Assembly (NCBI GenBank): GCA_002307055.1
Contig: DBTM01000058.1
Location: 27,955 to 64,756 of the forward strand
Direction: 5' to 3'
DNA length: 36,802 nucleotides
Origin: Clostridiales bacterium UBA1316
Lineage (GTDB): Bacteria > Bacillota > Clostridia > Oscillospirales > Oscillospiraceae
The position numbers were made by a program, and so were the translations under genes. The notes under the pieces were generated by a model. It had not been told where the DNA came from. It searched no databases and saw nothing but the letters and a program-made list of their open reading frames with translations. Position 1 is the first letter of the stretch, and every line of letters starts with the position of its first letter. This document shows, one piece after another, positions 1 through 7,002 of this stretch.

Positions 1-1559
1 ATGCGCTGCTTCTCGCCGCCGGAGAGCTTCAGGCCGCGGTTGCCGACAATTGTCTGGTAGCCGTCCGGGAGTGAACTGATGAGCTCATGCAGATTGGCTT
101 TTTTACAGGCTTCCTCAAGCTCATCGTCCGTCGCGTCAAACTTGGCGTAGAGCAGATTGTCTTTAATTGTGCCGTTGAAGAGGTAGGAATCCTGCGTGAC
201 GACGCCTATATGCTGCCGCAGGAAGGTGAGGTCGAGCGCGCGCAGATCATAGGTATCAAGGAGAATGCGCCCGCCCGAGACATCGTAAAACCGCGGTATC
301 AGGTTAATGATCGTCGATTTACCCGCGCCGGACGGACCGACGATGGCGACGGTTTTGCCCTCCGGCACCTCGAAGCTGACATGGTCAAGCACAACCTGTC
401 CCTCGTCGTAGCTGAAGCTCACGTCGTCAAAGGTGAGCTTGCCGTGAATTGAATCGGGCGTCACCGCGTCGGGGGCGTTTTTAATTTCGGCGGGCATATC
501 GAAATAGGTGAAAATACGGGTAAACAGAGCCATGGAGCGGATCAGGTCGACCTGCAGGTTCATCAGCGAGTTGACCGGCATGTAAATCCGCCCGAGCAGC
601 GTGACCATGACGGTGATATCGCCGACCGTGAGCTTGGCGCCGCTTTTCATCATCAGAATACCGCCGACTAAGTAGATGAGCATCGGGCCGATGCTGCTGA
701 AGGTGCTCATCACGACGCGGAAGCCCTGACCGGTCATATTTTCGGTGATGTTGAGCTTAATCATGCGGCGGTTCGTATCTGAATATTTGTCGTACTCCCG
801 CTTTTCGTTGGTGAAGAGCTTGACGAGCATTTGCCCGCTGACGCTCAGCGTTTCGTTAAGGATGCCGTTGATTTTGTCGTTGCAGGCCTGCGCCTGCTGG
901 GTCAGCTTCCAGCGCCGCTTACCGACGGTCTTCGTCGGCAGGGAGAAGAGCGGAACGATGGCGAGGGCGACGGTGGCGAGTATCCAGTTCATCCGATACA
1001 TCGCGATGAGCGCCACAGCCAGCGTGACAACGTCACTCAGGATGGTTGTCAGCGTGTTCGTGATTGTCATCTGTACGCCGTCGATATCGCTGGTCATGCG
1101 CGTGATGATGTCCCCTTGATTATTTGAGGTGAAAAAGCGCTGCGACATCGTCTGCAGGTGCGCGAACATCTTGTTGCGCATGTCATAGGTGATGTGCTGA
1201 GAAATCCAGGTGTTCAGATAGCTCTCAAGAATACTGATGAGATTAGAAGCGACGATCACACCGAAGCATATGATGATCAGCTTGATCAGAATACCGAGGT
1301 TGCGTCCGAGCAGCCCCTGGTCAATGATGCGCCCGGTCAGGATGGACGGGTAGATGCTGCACACCGACGCGATGACGATAGAAAGAAGCACCAGGATCAT
1401 CTGCTTCCAATAAGGCAGCAGGTAGCTGAAAATACGTTTGAGCAAGGCGAGGGTTATCTTGGGTTTACTGGCTTTTTCTTCATCTGTTAGAGTGTCGAAG
1501 GGACCAAACCCGCCGGGTCCGCCGGGTCCGCCGCCACCGGGAGGAGGCATAGGAGGCAT
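1..1559 (-). CDS. ABC exporter, permease-ATPase half-transporter (3' end outside window)
   Basis: A fused membrane/ATPase ABC exporter subunit of the multidrug/lipid type. Translating the minus strand from the ATG at 1559 gives a Pro/Gly-rich N-terminal stretch (MPPMPPPGGGGPGGPGGFGP), then a six-helix transmembrane domain, then the nucleotide-binding domain with Walker A GPSGAGKST, a Q-loop (VTQDSYLF) and the signature start LSGGEKQR just before the window ends. Walker B and the H-loop lie beyond position 1, so the gene is partial only because of the window. The ATG shares one base with the stop of the upstream MarR gene (TAATG), so the two are translationally coupled. Such MarR-ABC operons usually encode a heterodimeric exporter, and the second subunit may follow outside the window. 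The substrate cannot be told from sequence. Confidence 0.93.
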   Translation of the reverse strand, partial: MPPMPPPGGGGPGGPGGFGPFDTLTDEEKASKPKITLALLKRIFSYLLPYWKQMILVLLSIVIASVCSIYPSILTGRIIDQGLLGRNLGILIKLIIICFGVIVASNLISILESYLNTWISQHITYDMRNKMFAHLQTMSQRFFTSNNQGDIITRMTSDIDGVQMTITNTLTTILSDVVTLAVALIAMYRMNWILATVALAIVPLFSLPTKTVGKRRWKLTQQAQACNDKINGILNETLSVSGQMLVKLFTNEKREYDKYSDTNRRMIKLNITENMTGQGFRVVMSTFSSIGPMLIYLVGGILMMKSGAKLTVGDITVMVTLLGRIYMPVNSLMNLQVDLIRSMALFTRIFTYFDMPAEIKNAPDAVTPDSIHGKLTFDDVSFSYDEGQVVLDHVSFEVPEGKTVAIVGPSGAGKSTIINLIPRFYDVSGGRILLDTYDLRALDLTFLRQHIGVVTQDSYLFNGTIKDNLLYAKFDATDDELEEACKKANLHELISSLPDGYQTIVGNRGLKLSGGEKQR

Positions 1560-2323
1560 TAGAACTCCTCCCCTTCCTCATTGGTATCCTTTCGGTCATC
1601 AGGCTCCTGCGGCGGCCGCGGACCGGTGCCGTCAGGTGCCCCTGGGCAGCCGCCGGGCGCATGCACACCATGTGCGCCCGGCGCGCCAAATGCGCCGGGA
1701 TCACCAAACTCGCCGTGGCCGCCGGGTCTGCCGAATGTCCCCGCCGGGAAAGGACCGGGATCGTAAGCGCCATTGGCAGGCGGCTGGAATCCCCATTCCT
1801 CCTGCCCGGCAGCTCCGTGACCGACATGTCCGTGGCCGCCAAAGCCATGGCCTGCGGGACCGTGATGTCCGCTGCCTTCATTGAGTTTCTTTTCCAGCCC
1901 GTTGGAGAGTTTGCCGCAGAGCTCAAGGAAAACCGCGGTTTCTTCCTGTGTCAGGATGTCGGAAAAATCGTCATGCGCGTGCCATGGCGCTGACGCATCG
2001 ATGAGATGCTTTTTGCCGTCTTCTGTCAGCGATATGTGCGATACACGCATATCCTGCGCGTCTTTCTCCCGGATGATAAGCCCGTCTGCCTCCAGACGGT
2101 TGAGCAGCTCGGTCAGTGACGAGGGGCGCATGTCCAGCAGCTCTGCCAGCTCGCGCGAGGATATCCCCTCGTTCGATGAAAGCGCATGCAGCAGCCACAT
2201 CGCGCCGTGCGAAACCCGCGGCTCCATCGGCACGAACGGCGGTCTCCGCCGAAGCCCCCGCGCCAAACGCATCACAGCCTCGGTTATACTCGCGGGTCTA
2301 TTATTTCCATTAGGATTATTCAT
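1559..2323 (-). CDS. MarR-family repressor with His/Gly/Pro-rich C-terminal tail
   Basis: Residues about 1-145 are a standard MarR winged helix: helix-turn-helix around SSRELAELLDMRPSSLTELLNRL, then the wing LIIREKDAQDMRVSHISLTEDG. Residues about 150-254 are a low-complexity extension rich in His, Gly, Pro and Asp, starting SGHHGPAGHGFGGHGHVGHG. MarR proteins are usually about 140-160 residues, so this tail is unusual; it could bind metal ions or be a disordered linker (inference). The start at 2323 has the ribosome site AAAGGAGAAA just upstream. The stop overlaps the ATG of the ABC exporter gene. A consensus promoter with a palindrome in its spacer lies directly upstream, so autorepression and drug-induced export is the likely logic. 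Confidence 0.93.
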   Translation of the reverse strand: MNNPNGNNRPASITEAVMRLARGLRRRPPFVPMEPRVSHGAMWLLHALSSNEGISSRELAELLDMRPSSLTELLNRLEADGLIIREKDAQDMRVSHISLTEDGKKHLIDASAPWHAHDDFSDILTQEETAVFLELCGKLSNGLEKKLNEGSGHHGPAGHGFGGHGHVGHGAAGQEEWGFQPPANGAYDPGPFPAGTFGRPGGHGEFGDPGAFGAPGAHGVHAPGGCPGAPDGTGPRPPQEPDDRKDTNEEGEEF

Positions 2324-2347
2324 ATAGTCTTTTCTCCTTTAATTATT

Positions 2348-2392
2348 TAGGTACCAAAGTATCTATTTTCATTATAATTAGGTATCTAATTA
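2348..2392 (-). promoter_or_regulatory. Two MarR-type operator palindromes
   Basis: Site 1 (2375-2392) reads TAATTAG-GTAT-CTAATTA, perfect 7-base arms, and fills the spacer between -35 and -10. Site 2 (2348-2364) reads TAGGTAC-CAA-AGTATCTA with an imperfect match (TAGGTAC against GTATCTA) and covers the start-site region. Both carry the same TAG-GTAY / RTAC-CTA half-site. The obvious candidate binder is the MarR protein encoded directly downstream (inference). Confidence 0.75.
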
Positions 2393-2399
2393 ATGTCAA
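2371..2399 (-). promoter_or_regulatory. Consensus promoter of the MarR-ABC operon
   Basis: On the minus strand, TTGACA (2399-2394), a 17-base spacer and TATAAT (2376-2371) match the sigma-A consensus at every position. It lies about 50 bases upstream of the MarR start. A promoter this strong would need tight repression, which fits the palindrome in its spacer. Confidence 0.9.
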
Positions 2400-2452
2400 G
2401 AGATTTTTTTGCTGAGTCAAACCAATAGCCATACTGACGAAAGGTTATGACT

Positions 2453-4477
2453 TCACTCACCTTCCCCGTCCTGCCGCATCATTTCAAGCTGGCTTGGATG
2501 CTTGATAAAAAAGTCAGTCCTCGGCTCCAGAAATTTTAGTCTATGGGAATCCGTATTGCCTATAAAATAATAAATTGGCTTGAAGATGTTATCCCAGCTC
2601 CAAAAATCACGGTCAAGATTCAAATACGCGCATACCCTTTCAGTACCCTCCGGTGCGATCGGATGCATGAGCGCTGTCGCTGTGCGAAGCATATGAAACA
2701 TATTTATCAACACGCTTTTTCTCATGATTTCATCATTATTAATATCCGCTTCACGCATATGTTTAGACGCATACTTGTTCATACCTCTAACATAGGCATC
2801 CATGAGTGCCATGATTGAATGGAATCCACAGCTATACATCAGCTTTTCAAACGCAAGTACTGTTTTTACCGACTCATCAAGTACCTCAGAGCTGATATCA
2901 CCAAACGGTATTTTGCCGCCGAAATATTTCTGGGATGTGTAAAAGCAGGTCCGTGCAAAACGATTGAATACATTGGTCAGCAGATTCCCCTCTTTTAGAA
3001 CAGGATCAGAAACTGATGCATCAGCAGCCGGTTCACAAGTCTTCGGTTGGAAGCTGACACTTCGGAGGCTGAGACCAAGGGAAAGAAAATGAACCCTGAG
3101 CTGCTCAGCGGTATAGCGCTCAAGCAGGGATAATGCGGTCGGCGGCTTTATTTCGTCGCTGCTGCTGGATTTTTTGTTCATAAACAGCAGATGGTTATTC
3201 ACGATGAGCTCCGGCAGCTGCAGCTGGCCGTCGGCGCATTCTATATTGGGCGTCGGCGCGTTGTATCCCATGAACATCGCCATTTCGGCAGGCCCGTAGA
3301 AATAGATATTATCGATACCAAGAAACTGATAAACTTTGGCATCAGGAGAACACCACCAGTCTTTCCAGCGCTCCGGCTCTGCGCCGATTTTCTCAAGATA
3401 AGTCATAGTGAAGGAGATTGGAGCCCATAACGATTCCGGCCAAACCCACACTGTCCGATCGTCCAGTCCTTCAAGCGGCGGCGCTATAACGCCCCACTTA
3501 ATATTTCCGGTCAGCCGGAAAGGAACAAGCGTCTTGCCTGTCCGGTAACGGATATTGTTTTCTGACAATAGGCTGCACGCTTTTTCTCTTGAATCCAATT
3601 CATCGAATTCAAGAACAGTGTTTCCTTTATCCTCCCCGTTCCTGATATGATAGCGCGGCAGAGTGATTTTACTTAAGGGCAAGAGCGCCATCTGGTCTTT
3701 TTTAATGTAAATAACGGGAGGTTCTAAAAACTCCTGAATACTCTTGGCAGCGAAAGCCCGTGTTGTCGGATGTGTTTTAAACCCGCCCAGCCACTCCTGT
3801 AAAAGCGCCTTAAAATCGGTAAGCTTAATGTACCAATTGATAACCTCACGTTCCTCAGGACGGTTGCCGGATATTGTACTGATTGGGTCAATCAGCATGG
3901 CGGGCATGTACTGATGACCATTTGCGCATTCGTCCGCATAGCCTCTCCCGGAGCAGCCCGCAACCGGACATTTTCCGATAACCTGACGTCCGTTGAGGTA
4001 TGTGTCATGCTCCTTATCATAAAACTGCGTCGTCGATATTTTTATCAAATGGCCGTTTGTATACAGCTTTTCAATGAATGTCTTGGATAATTGCTCGTGT
4101 ATTTCACGGGAGCGGCCAAGGGCTGATGCCGCAAAAAGATTGATATCGATGTTATAAGCGTCAATTGCCGCTTTCTGTTTTATATAATTCATCTCAGCAA
4201 ATTCTTCGATTGTGCCGGAAAATTCGCCTTTTGAAGCAAGCTGCCTGTGCTGCTCAAACGCAGGCGATCCATAACAGTCTGTTCCTGAGACAAATATCAC
4301 ATTTTCTCTGCCAAGCCTGTCCCGTAAAAAGCGGGCATACGTATCTGCGTGGATAAACACCCCGCCGATATGATGAAAATACATTTCCTTGTTGCCGTTG
4401 GGCATCCCCGCCGTGACAACAGCTCTTTTGGGAAATACCGGTCTGTCCGCTTCCGGCAGTTCATTAATTCGCCCCAT
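2453..4477 (-). CDS. Methionyl-tRNA-synthetase-like protein with degenerate catalytic motifs
   Basis: The 674-residue protein has the class I MetRS layout: Rossmann start (VVTAGMPNG, GGVFIHADTYARFLR, VIFVSGTDCYG), a zinc knuckle with Cys170, Cys175, Cys184 and His188, the second Rossmann half, and a helical anticodon-binding domain to the end. The signature motifs are altered. Where HIGH is expected the protein reads Y33-F-H-H, and where KMSKS is expected it reads KKSSSS (435-440), so the first His, the Gly and the second Lys are missing. It is therefore probably a paralogue and not the housekeeping synthetase. It could still aminoacylate weakly, activate another substrate or act as a resistance or regulatory protein. 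Ribosome site GAAGGAGG precedes the ATG. It has its own promoter and leader-peptide attenuator (4505-4713). Confidence 0.82.
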   Translation of the reverse strand: MGRINELPEADRPVFPKRAVVTAGMPNGNKEMYFHHIGGVFIHADTYARFLRDRLGRENVIFVSGTDCYGSPAFEQHRQLASKGEFSGTIEEFAEMNYIKQKAAIDAYNIDINLFAASALGRSREIHEQLSKTFIEKLYTNGHLIKISTTQFYDKEHDTYLNGRQVIGKCPVAGCSGRGYADECANGHQYMPAMLIDPISTISGNRPEEREVINWYIKLTDFKALLQEWLGGFKTHPTTRAFAAKSIQEFLEPPVIYIKKDQMALLPLSKITLPRYHIRNGEDKGNTVLEFDELDSREKACSLLSENNIRYRTGKTLVPFRLTGNIKWGVIAPPLEGLDDRTVWVWPESLWAPISFTMTYLEKIGAEPERWKDWWCSPDAKVYQFLGIDNIYFYGPAEMAMFMGYNAPTPNIECADGQLQLPELIVNNHLLFMNKKSSSSDEIKPPTALSLLERYTAEQLRVHFLSLGLSLRSVSFQPKTCEPAADASVSDPVLKEGNLLTNVFNRFARTCFYTSQKYFGGKIPFGDISSEVLDESVKTVLAFEKLMYSCGFHSIMALMDAYVRGMNKYASKHMREADINNDEIMRKSVLINMFHMLRTATALMHPIAPEGTERVCAYLNLDRDFWSWDNIFKPIYYFIGNTDSHRLKFLEPRTDFFIKHPSQLEMMRQDGEGE

Positions 4478-4504
4478 TATTATTCCTCCTTCATATTTTT
4501 GGAT

Positions 4505-4546
4505 AAAAAAATCGGCTTACAGCACCCATTGCTGTAAGCCGATTTT
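4505..4546 (-). terminator. Strong intrinsic terminator / attenuator in the leader of the MetRS-like gene
   Basis: A perfect 16-base-pair stem (4508-4523 with 4531-4546, core ATCGGCTTACAGC) with a 7-base loop is followed on the minus strand by seven T residues. It sits about 30 bases before the MetRS-like start codon and after a leader peptide gene. It therefore lies inside the leader transcript between promoter and gene, where a terminator acts as an attenuator and not as a gene end. Confidence 0.88.
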
Positions 4547-4580
4547 GTGTCAGATTTATATCTCAGGTTTTGACACAAAA
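4543..4580 (-). promoter_or_regulatory. Alternative leader hairpin overlapping leader-peptide end and terminator base
   Basis: On the transcript, TTTTGTGTCA (4580-4571) can pair with TGACACAAAA (4552-4543). The 5' arm lies inside the last sense codons of the leader peptide (FCVK) and the 3' arm shares its AAAA with the base of the terminator stem. A ribosome parked at the leader stop codon would cover the 5' arm. A second possible pairing is GGCTTA in the leader codons for PGLK with TAAGCC in the terminator's 3' arm, only 6 base pairs. Confidence 0.6.
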
Positions 4581-4655
4581 GAACTTAAGCCCGGGTCCTA
4601 AATCAGACACGGGTTGCTGCTGGCAGTTATTTGTTTTAAGTAAACATGCCGACAT
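4563..4655 (-). CDS. 30-residue leader peptide upstream of the MetRS-like gene
   Basis: An ATG at 4655, preceded by AAGGAG with an 8-base gap, opens a frame of 30 codons ending in TGA at 4563. The peptide starts MSACLLKTNNCQQQ and ends SDLGPGLKFFCVKT. It begins about 22 bases after the predicted transcription start and ends inside an alternative hairpin next to the terminator. Apart from the start it contains no Met codon, so it does not look like a methionine-starvation sensor. The design resembles leader peptides of antibiotic-inducible genes, where drug-stalled ribosomes relieve termination (established for erm and ABC-F genes; its application here is inference). Confidence 0.65.
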   Translation of the reverse strand: MSACLLKTNNCQQQPVSDLGPGLKFFCVKT

Positions 4656-4684
4656 ACTAAAAGCTCCTTAAATATGTTGAATTC

Positions 4685-4713
4685 ATGATAAAATATAAAA
4701 TTCTGAATGTCAA
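4685..4713 (-). promoter_or_regulatory. Promoter of the leader peptide / MetRS-like transcript
   Basis: TTGACA (4713-4708), 17-base spacer, TATCAT (4690-4685) on the minus strand. Transcription would start near 4678, giving a leader of about 200 bases before the MetRS-like ATG. Confidence 0.8.
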
Positions 4714-4772
4714 GGAAAATAATAAGCATAAAATACCAATTACCGTAATTAACGTAACAATCATGTGATAAT

Positions 4773-6314
4773 CTACTCTTTTACTAATAGCATGTTATAG
4801 GTCATGACCGTGTCTGCATTCACAACTTCTATTTTTCCCTGTACCTGAAGCTCATTCATGACAAACGCAGCAACATTAAATGAATAGCTGTCAACATTAC
4901 CGGCAATTTGTTCTGCCAGTCTTTTGGGCGTGAACGCCTTGTACTCTTTATAAAGTGACAGCATCCAAACCTTTAATAATTCAGCGATGCCATGGCTTGA
5001 TAAAGCCAGAAAGCTTTTGTACTGATTTTTCGTAAAGATTGGGATAACTGAGTAATATTTTGCGTCTATCTTCTCTATCAAATGGAGCCGGATTGCTTTT
5101 GCGGTATCCTCCTCATTCTTCGAATTAAATTCACCGGTTACCAGATTAATATGATCTATAAAAAAGCCGGCATCTCTCAGAGAAATACTTAAATCCTCGT
5201 CAAACGAAGCGCCAATCCAATATTGAAGAAGCCGCCCGATATCATTGCCGCATGTGTCTTTATAATCATATACGTTGCATCCGGCAAAGTTTTCGTCTAA
5301 ACCCTCAACACCTTCAGTAACGAGGAACCAGCCGTTACCCCCATCTTTACGAAGGGGACGGTTATGCGGCATAATTGCCGGATTCTCCTGTTTGACCTGA
5401 TCGGTGGCAATTCTCAGCAGTATCGGAACAAGGATGTGCGCTAATCTCCCCGCCGAGAAATCGGCACCGTAAAAGCCGATATTGCAAAATCGAGAAATAT
5501 TGTTTTCGATCGTATCCCACACCCTAGCTGCTATATTTTGTACGGACGGCTGCAAGCTGCTCTGCAGCCGTTTATTGTCGCTGTTATGCAGAATTATAAA
5601 ATCAGTTTGATACTTATTACCGACCTTTTCTAAAGCGTCGCCGTAAACCATAAACGACAGCACTTCGTCAAGATACAGCGTGGGGATACCGGTTGCCAGA
5701 CTAATTTCCTCAATCGTTAACGGCTTTTCATAACACGCTGCTGCGATAGCTTTTTGTATCTGATTACTCAAGTATTGATTAGGCGCGAACGAGCCGTTGC
5801 ACATTACATGCATTTTAATTTTTCCATATGTTTTATTCACTTCATTAAGCCTCACTTTCATTTTTTCTCTGCCTGTATGCAGACGCCACTTCACTGTTTC
5901 GACAGAAATTTCATATTTTTGGGCGATTTCAAAAGTGTCGAGCTCACGCACATAGTAGTCAACCAGGATGTCACGGTACATAGAGCTGAGTGAATGCAGC
6001 GCTTTAAACACCAATTGATATTCCTCAGCATCTAAGCCGTCTTCAAACGGCGTGTCATCGGCAATATCAAGCAAGTATTCTTCGCCGCACAGCATGGTGT
6101 TTTCCAGGCTGCATGCAGCTATTTTCCTAGCATACCGATTGTGTGCCACCCGCCATACATACCCGTCCAAATTCATTATCTTCTGACGCTTTAAGCCTTC
6201 GGCGATGCAAAGGAGTATTTCCTGAGACAAATCCTCACTGTCAGCGCGTGACGATAATCGGCTCAAGCAGAATCGGTAAACAGGCTCGACATACTTTAAA
6301 AGCGCGTCTTTCAT
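4773..6314 (-). CDS. ECF-like sigma-70 family sigma factor with long C-terminal extension
   Basis: Residues about 1-165 contain sigma region 2 (DSEDLSQEILLCIAEGL, then DGYVWRVAHNRYARKI) and region 4 (MYRDILVDYYVRELDTFEIAQKYEISVETVKWRLHTGREKMK), the core of an ECF sigma factor. About 345 further residues follow. The first part of these (NQYLSNQIQKAIAAACYEKP through the DEVLSFMVYGDALEKVGN stretch) looks like a winged helix; the rest is unrecognised. Classic ECF factors are about 170-200 residues. The tail may be a built-in sensor or anti-sigma-like domain, since no separate anti-sigma gene is adjacent. The start at 6314 was chosen because AAAGGAAAT precedes it; an earlier in-frame ATG at 6401 has no ribosome site. 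Confidence 0.82.
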   Translation of the reverse strand: MKDALLKYVEPVYRFCLSRLSSRADSEDLSQEILLCIAEGLKRQKIMNLDGYVWRVAHNRYARKIAACSLENTMLCGEEYLLDIADDTPFEDGLDAEEYQLVFKALHSLSSMYRDILVDYYVRELDTFEIAQKYEISVETVKWRLHTGREKMKVRLNEVNKTYGKIKMHVMCNGSFAPNQYLSNQIQKAIAAACYEKPLTIEEISLATGIPTLYLDEVLSFMVYGDALEKVGNKYQTDFIILHNSDNKRLQSSLQPSVQNIAARVWDTIENNISRFCNIGFYGADFSAGRLAHILVPILLRIATDQVKQENPAIMPHNRPLRKDGGNGWFLVTEGVEGLDENFAGCNVYDYKDTCGNDIGRLLQYWIGASFDEDLSISLRDAGFFIDHINLVTGEFNSKNEEDTAKAIRLHLIEKIDAKYYSVIPIFTKNQYKSFLALSSHGIAELLKVWMLSLYKEYKAFTPKRLAEQIAGNVDSYSFNVAAFVMNELQVQGKIEVVNADTVMTYNMLLVKE

Positions 6315-6329
6315 ATGATTTCCTTTCGC

Positions 6330-6343
6330 TGAAACATGTTTCA
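6330..6343. promoter_or_regulatory. Perfect 14-bp palindrome just upstream of the sigma gene
   Basis: TGAAACATGTTTCA is perfectly self-complementary and ends a few bases before the sigma factor's ribosome site. It would lie near the transcription start or in the early leader, so it is a candidate operator. No protein can be assigned to it. Confidence 0.5.
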
Positions 6344-6394
6344 ATGATAAAGTGCAGAAATAACGAGTTGAGATAGGCGTTTTTTGAAAATATA

Positions 6395-6430
6395 AAAGCA
6401 TTGCATCTAAAAAATATGCAATGCCCTATT
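6395..6430 (-). terminator. Terminator hairpin, degenerate member of the GGGTATTGCA repeat family
   Basis: GCATTGCAT (6398-6406) pairs with ATGCAATGC (6416-6424), flanked by ATAGGG on the minus-strand 5' side and TTTTATA after the stem. It follows the decayed XRE gene and precedes the sigma factor gene. The AGGGCATTGCAT arm resembles the ACAGGGTATTGCA arm seen at many later sites. Confidence 0.6.
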
Positions 6431-6444
6431 TTATTGATGCTACT

Positions 6445-6874
6445 TTACTCAGTGACCCTGATCATCGCATGAAAAAAGTTTTTATATTCTCTTATAATTT
6501 CAAGCTCGCCGGAGTGCGTCATATTGGTCAGACGACATCCGGCTGAGCATCGCCTGCGCTTTTTCACATTTGCCGGTTTCAGTGTAGATCCTCGCAAGCG
6601 TGCAATAAGTGTCGTCCAATATTTCTTCGTCAAAGCAGGTAGCCAGGACTTCTTCGCACAGTGCGATTGCCTTTTCCGCGCCTGCTTTTTTCTCGTCGTC
6701 CGTCTCACCGATGCGATAAAGCATAGAATGCGCAAACGCAAGCTCCAGCTTTATTTTATCGCTGTTCGGATATCGGGTAAGCTCTTGCTCGGAGACGCTG
6801 AGCTTCGCGGCCAGCTCGCTCTGAGTGAGCCTGCTGTTTTTGCGCAGCTCGAAAATACTTTGACCAATCGTCAT
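6445..6874 (-). pseudogene. Decayed XRE-family regulator with TPR-like tail
   Basis: The start MTIGQSIFELRKNSRLTQSELAAKLSVSE is the first part of an XRE helix-turn-helix. It then jumps directly to YPNSDKIKLELAFAHSMLY and a TPR-like repeat (EKAIALCEEVLATCFDEEIL, ARIYTETGKCEKAQAMLSRM) without the recognition helix and linker found in relatives such as the intact gene at 25.9 kb. This implies an in-frame internal deletion of roughly 60-80 codons. The frame closes at 6500, while the plausible C-terminus continues in another frame to 6445 (GELEIIREYKNFFHAMIRVTE), so a frameshift is also likely. ATG at 6874 follows GAAGGG at good spacing. It probably cannot bind DNA. Confidence 0.6.
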
Positions 6875-6981
6875 ATTAATCACCCTTCAATATATTCTTT
6901 ACAATAGCACCCTTGGCTTGATATCAATATAACTGAACGCCACCCAGAGTACCATCACTTAAACTGATTGATTAAAGGGTA

Positions 6982-7001
6982 AAAATACAACCCCGGGTTG
7001 T
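6982..7001 (-). terminator. Weak terminator after the ABC exporter pair
   Basis: On the minus strand ACAACCCGGGGTTGT (7001-6987) folds into a short GC-rich stem followed by ATTTTT. It begins directly after the stop codon of the downstream ABC subunit. The stem is short, so the call is tentative. Confidence 0.45.
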
Positions 7002-7002
7002 C

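Noticed and set aside
1480..1926. Long frames on both strands across the MarR/ABC junction
   Set aside because: They are shadows caused by the GC-rich repetitive Gly/Pro codons of the MarR tail and exporter N-terminus.
4478..4680. T-box riboswitch before a synthetase-like gene
   Set aside because: The leader lacks the conserved T-box core (TGGNACCGCG-type) and instead contains a ribosome site and a 30-codon peptide.
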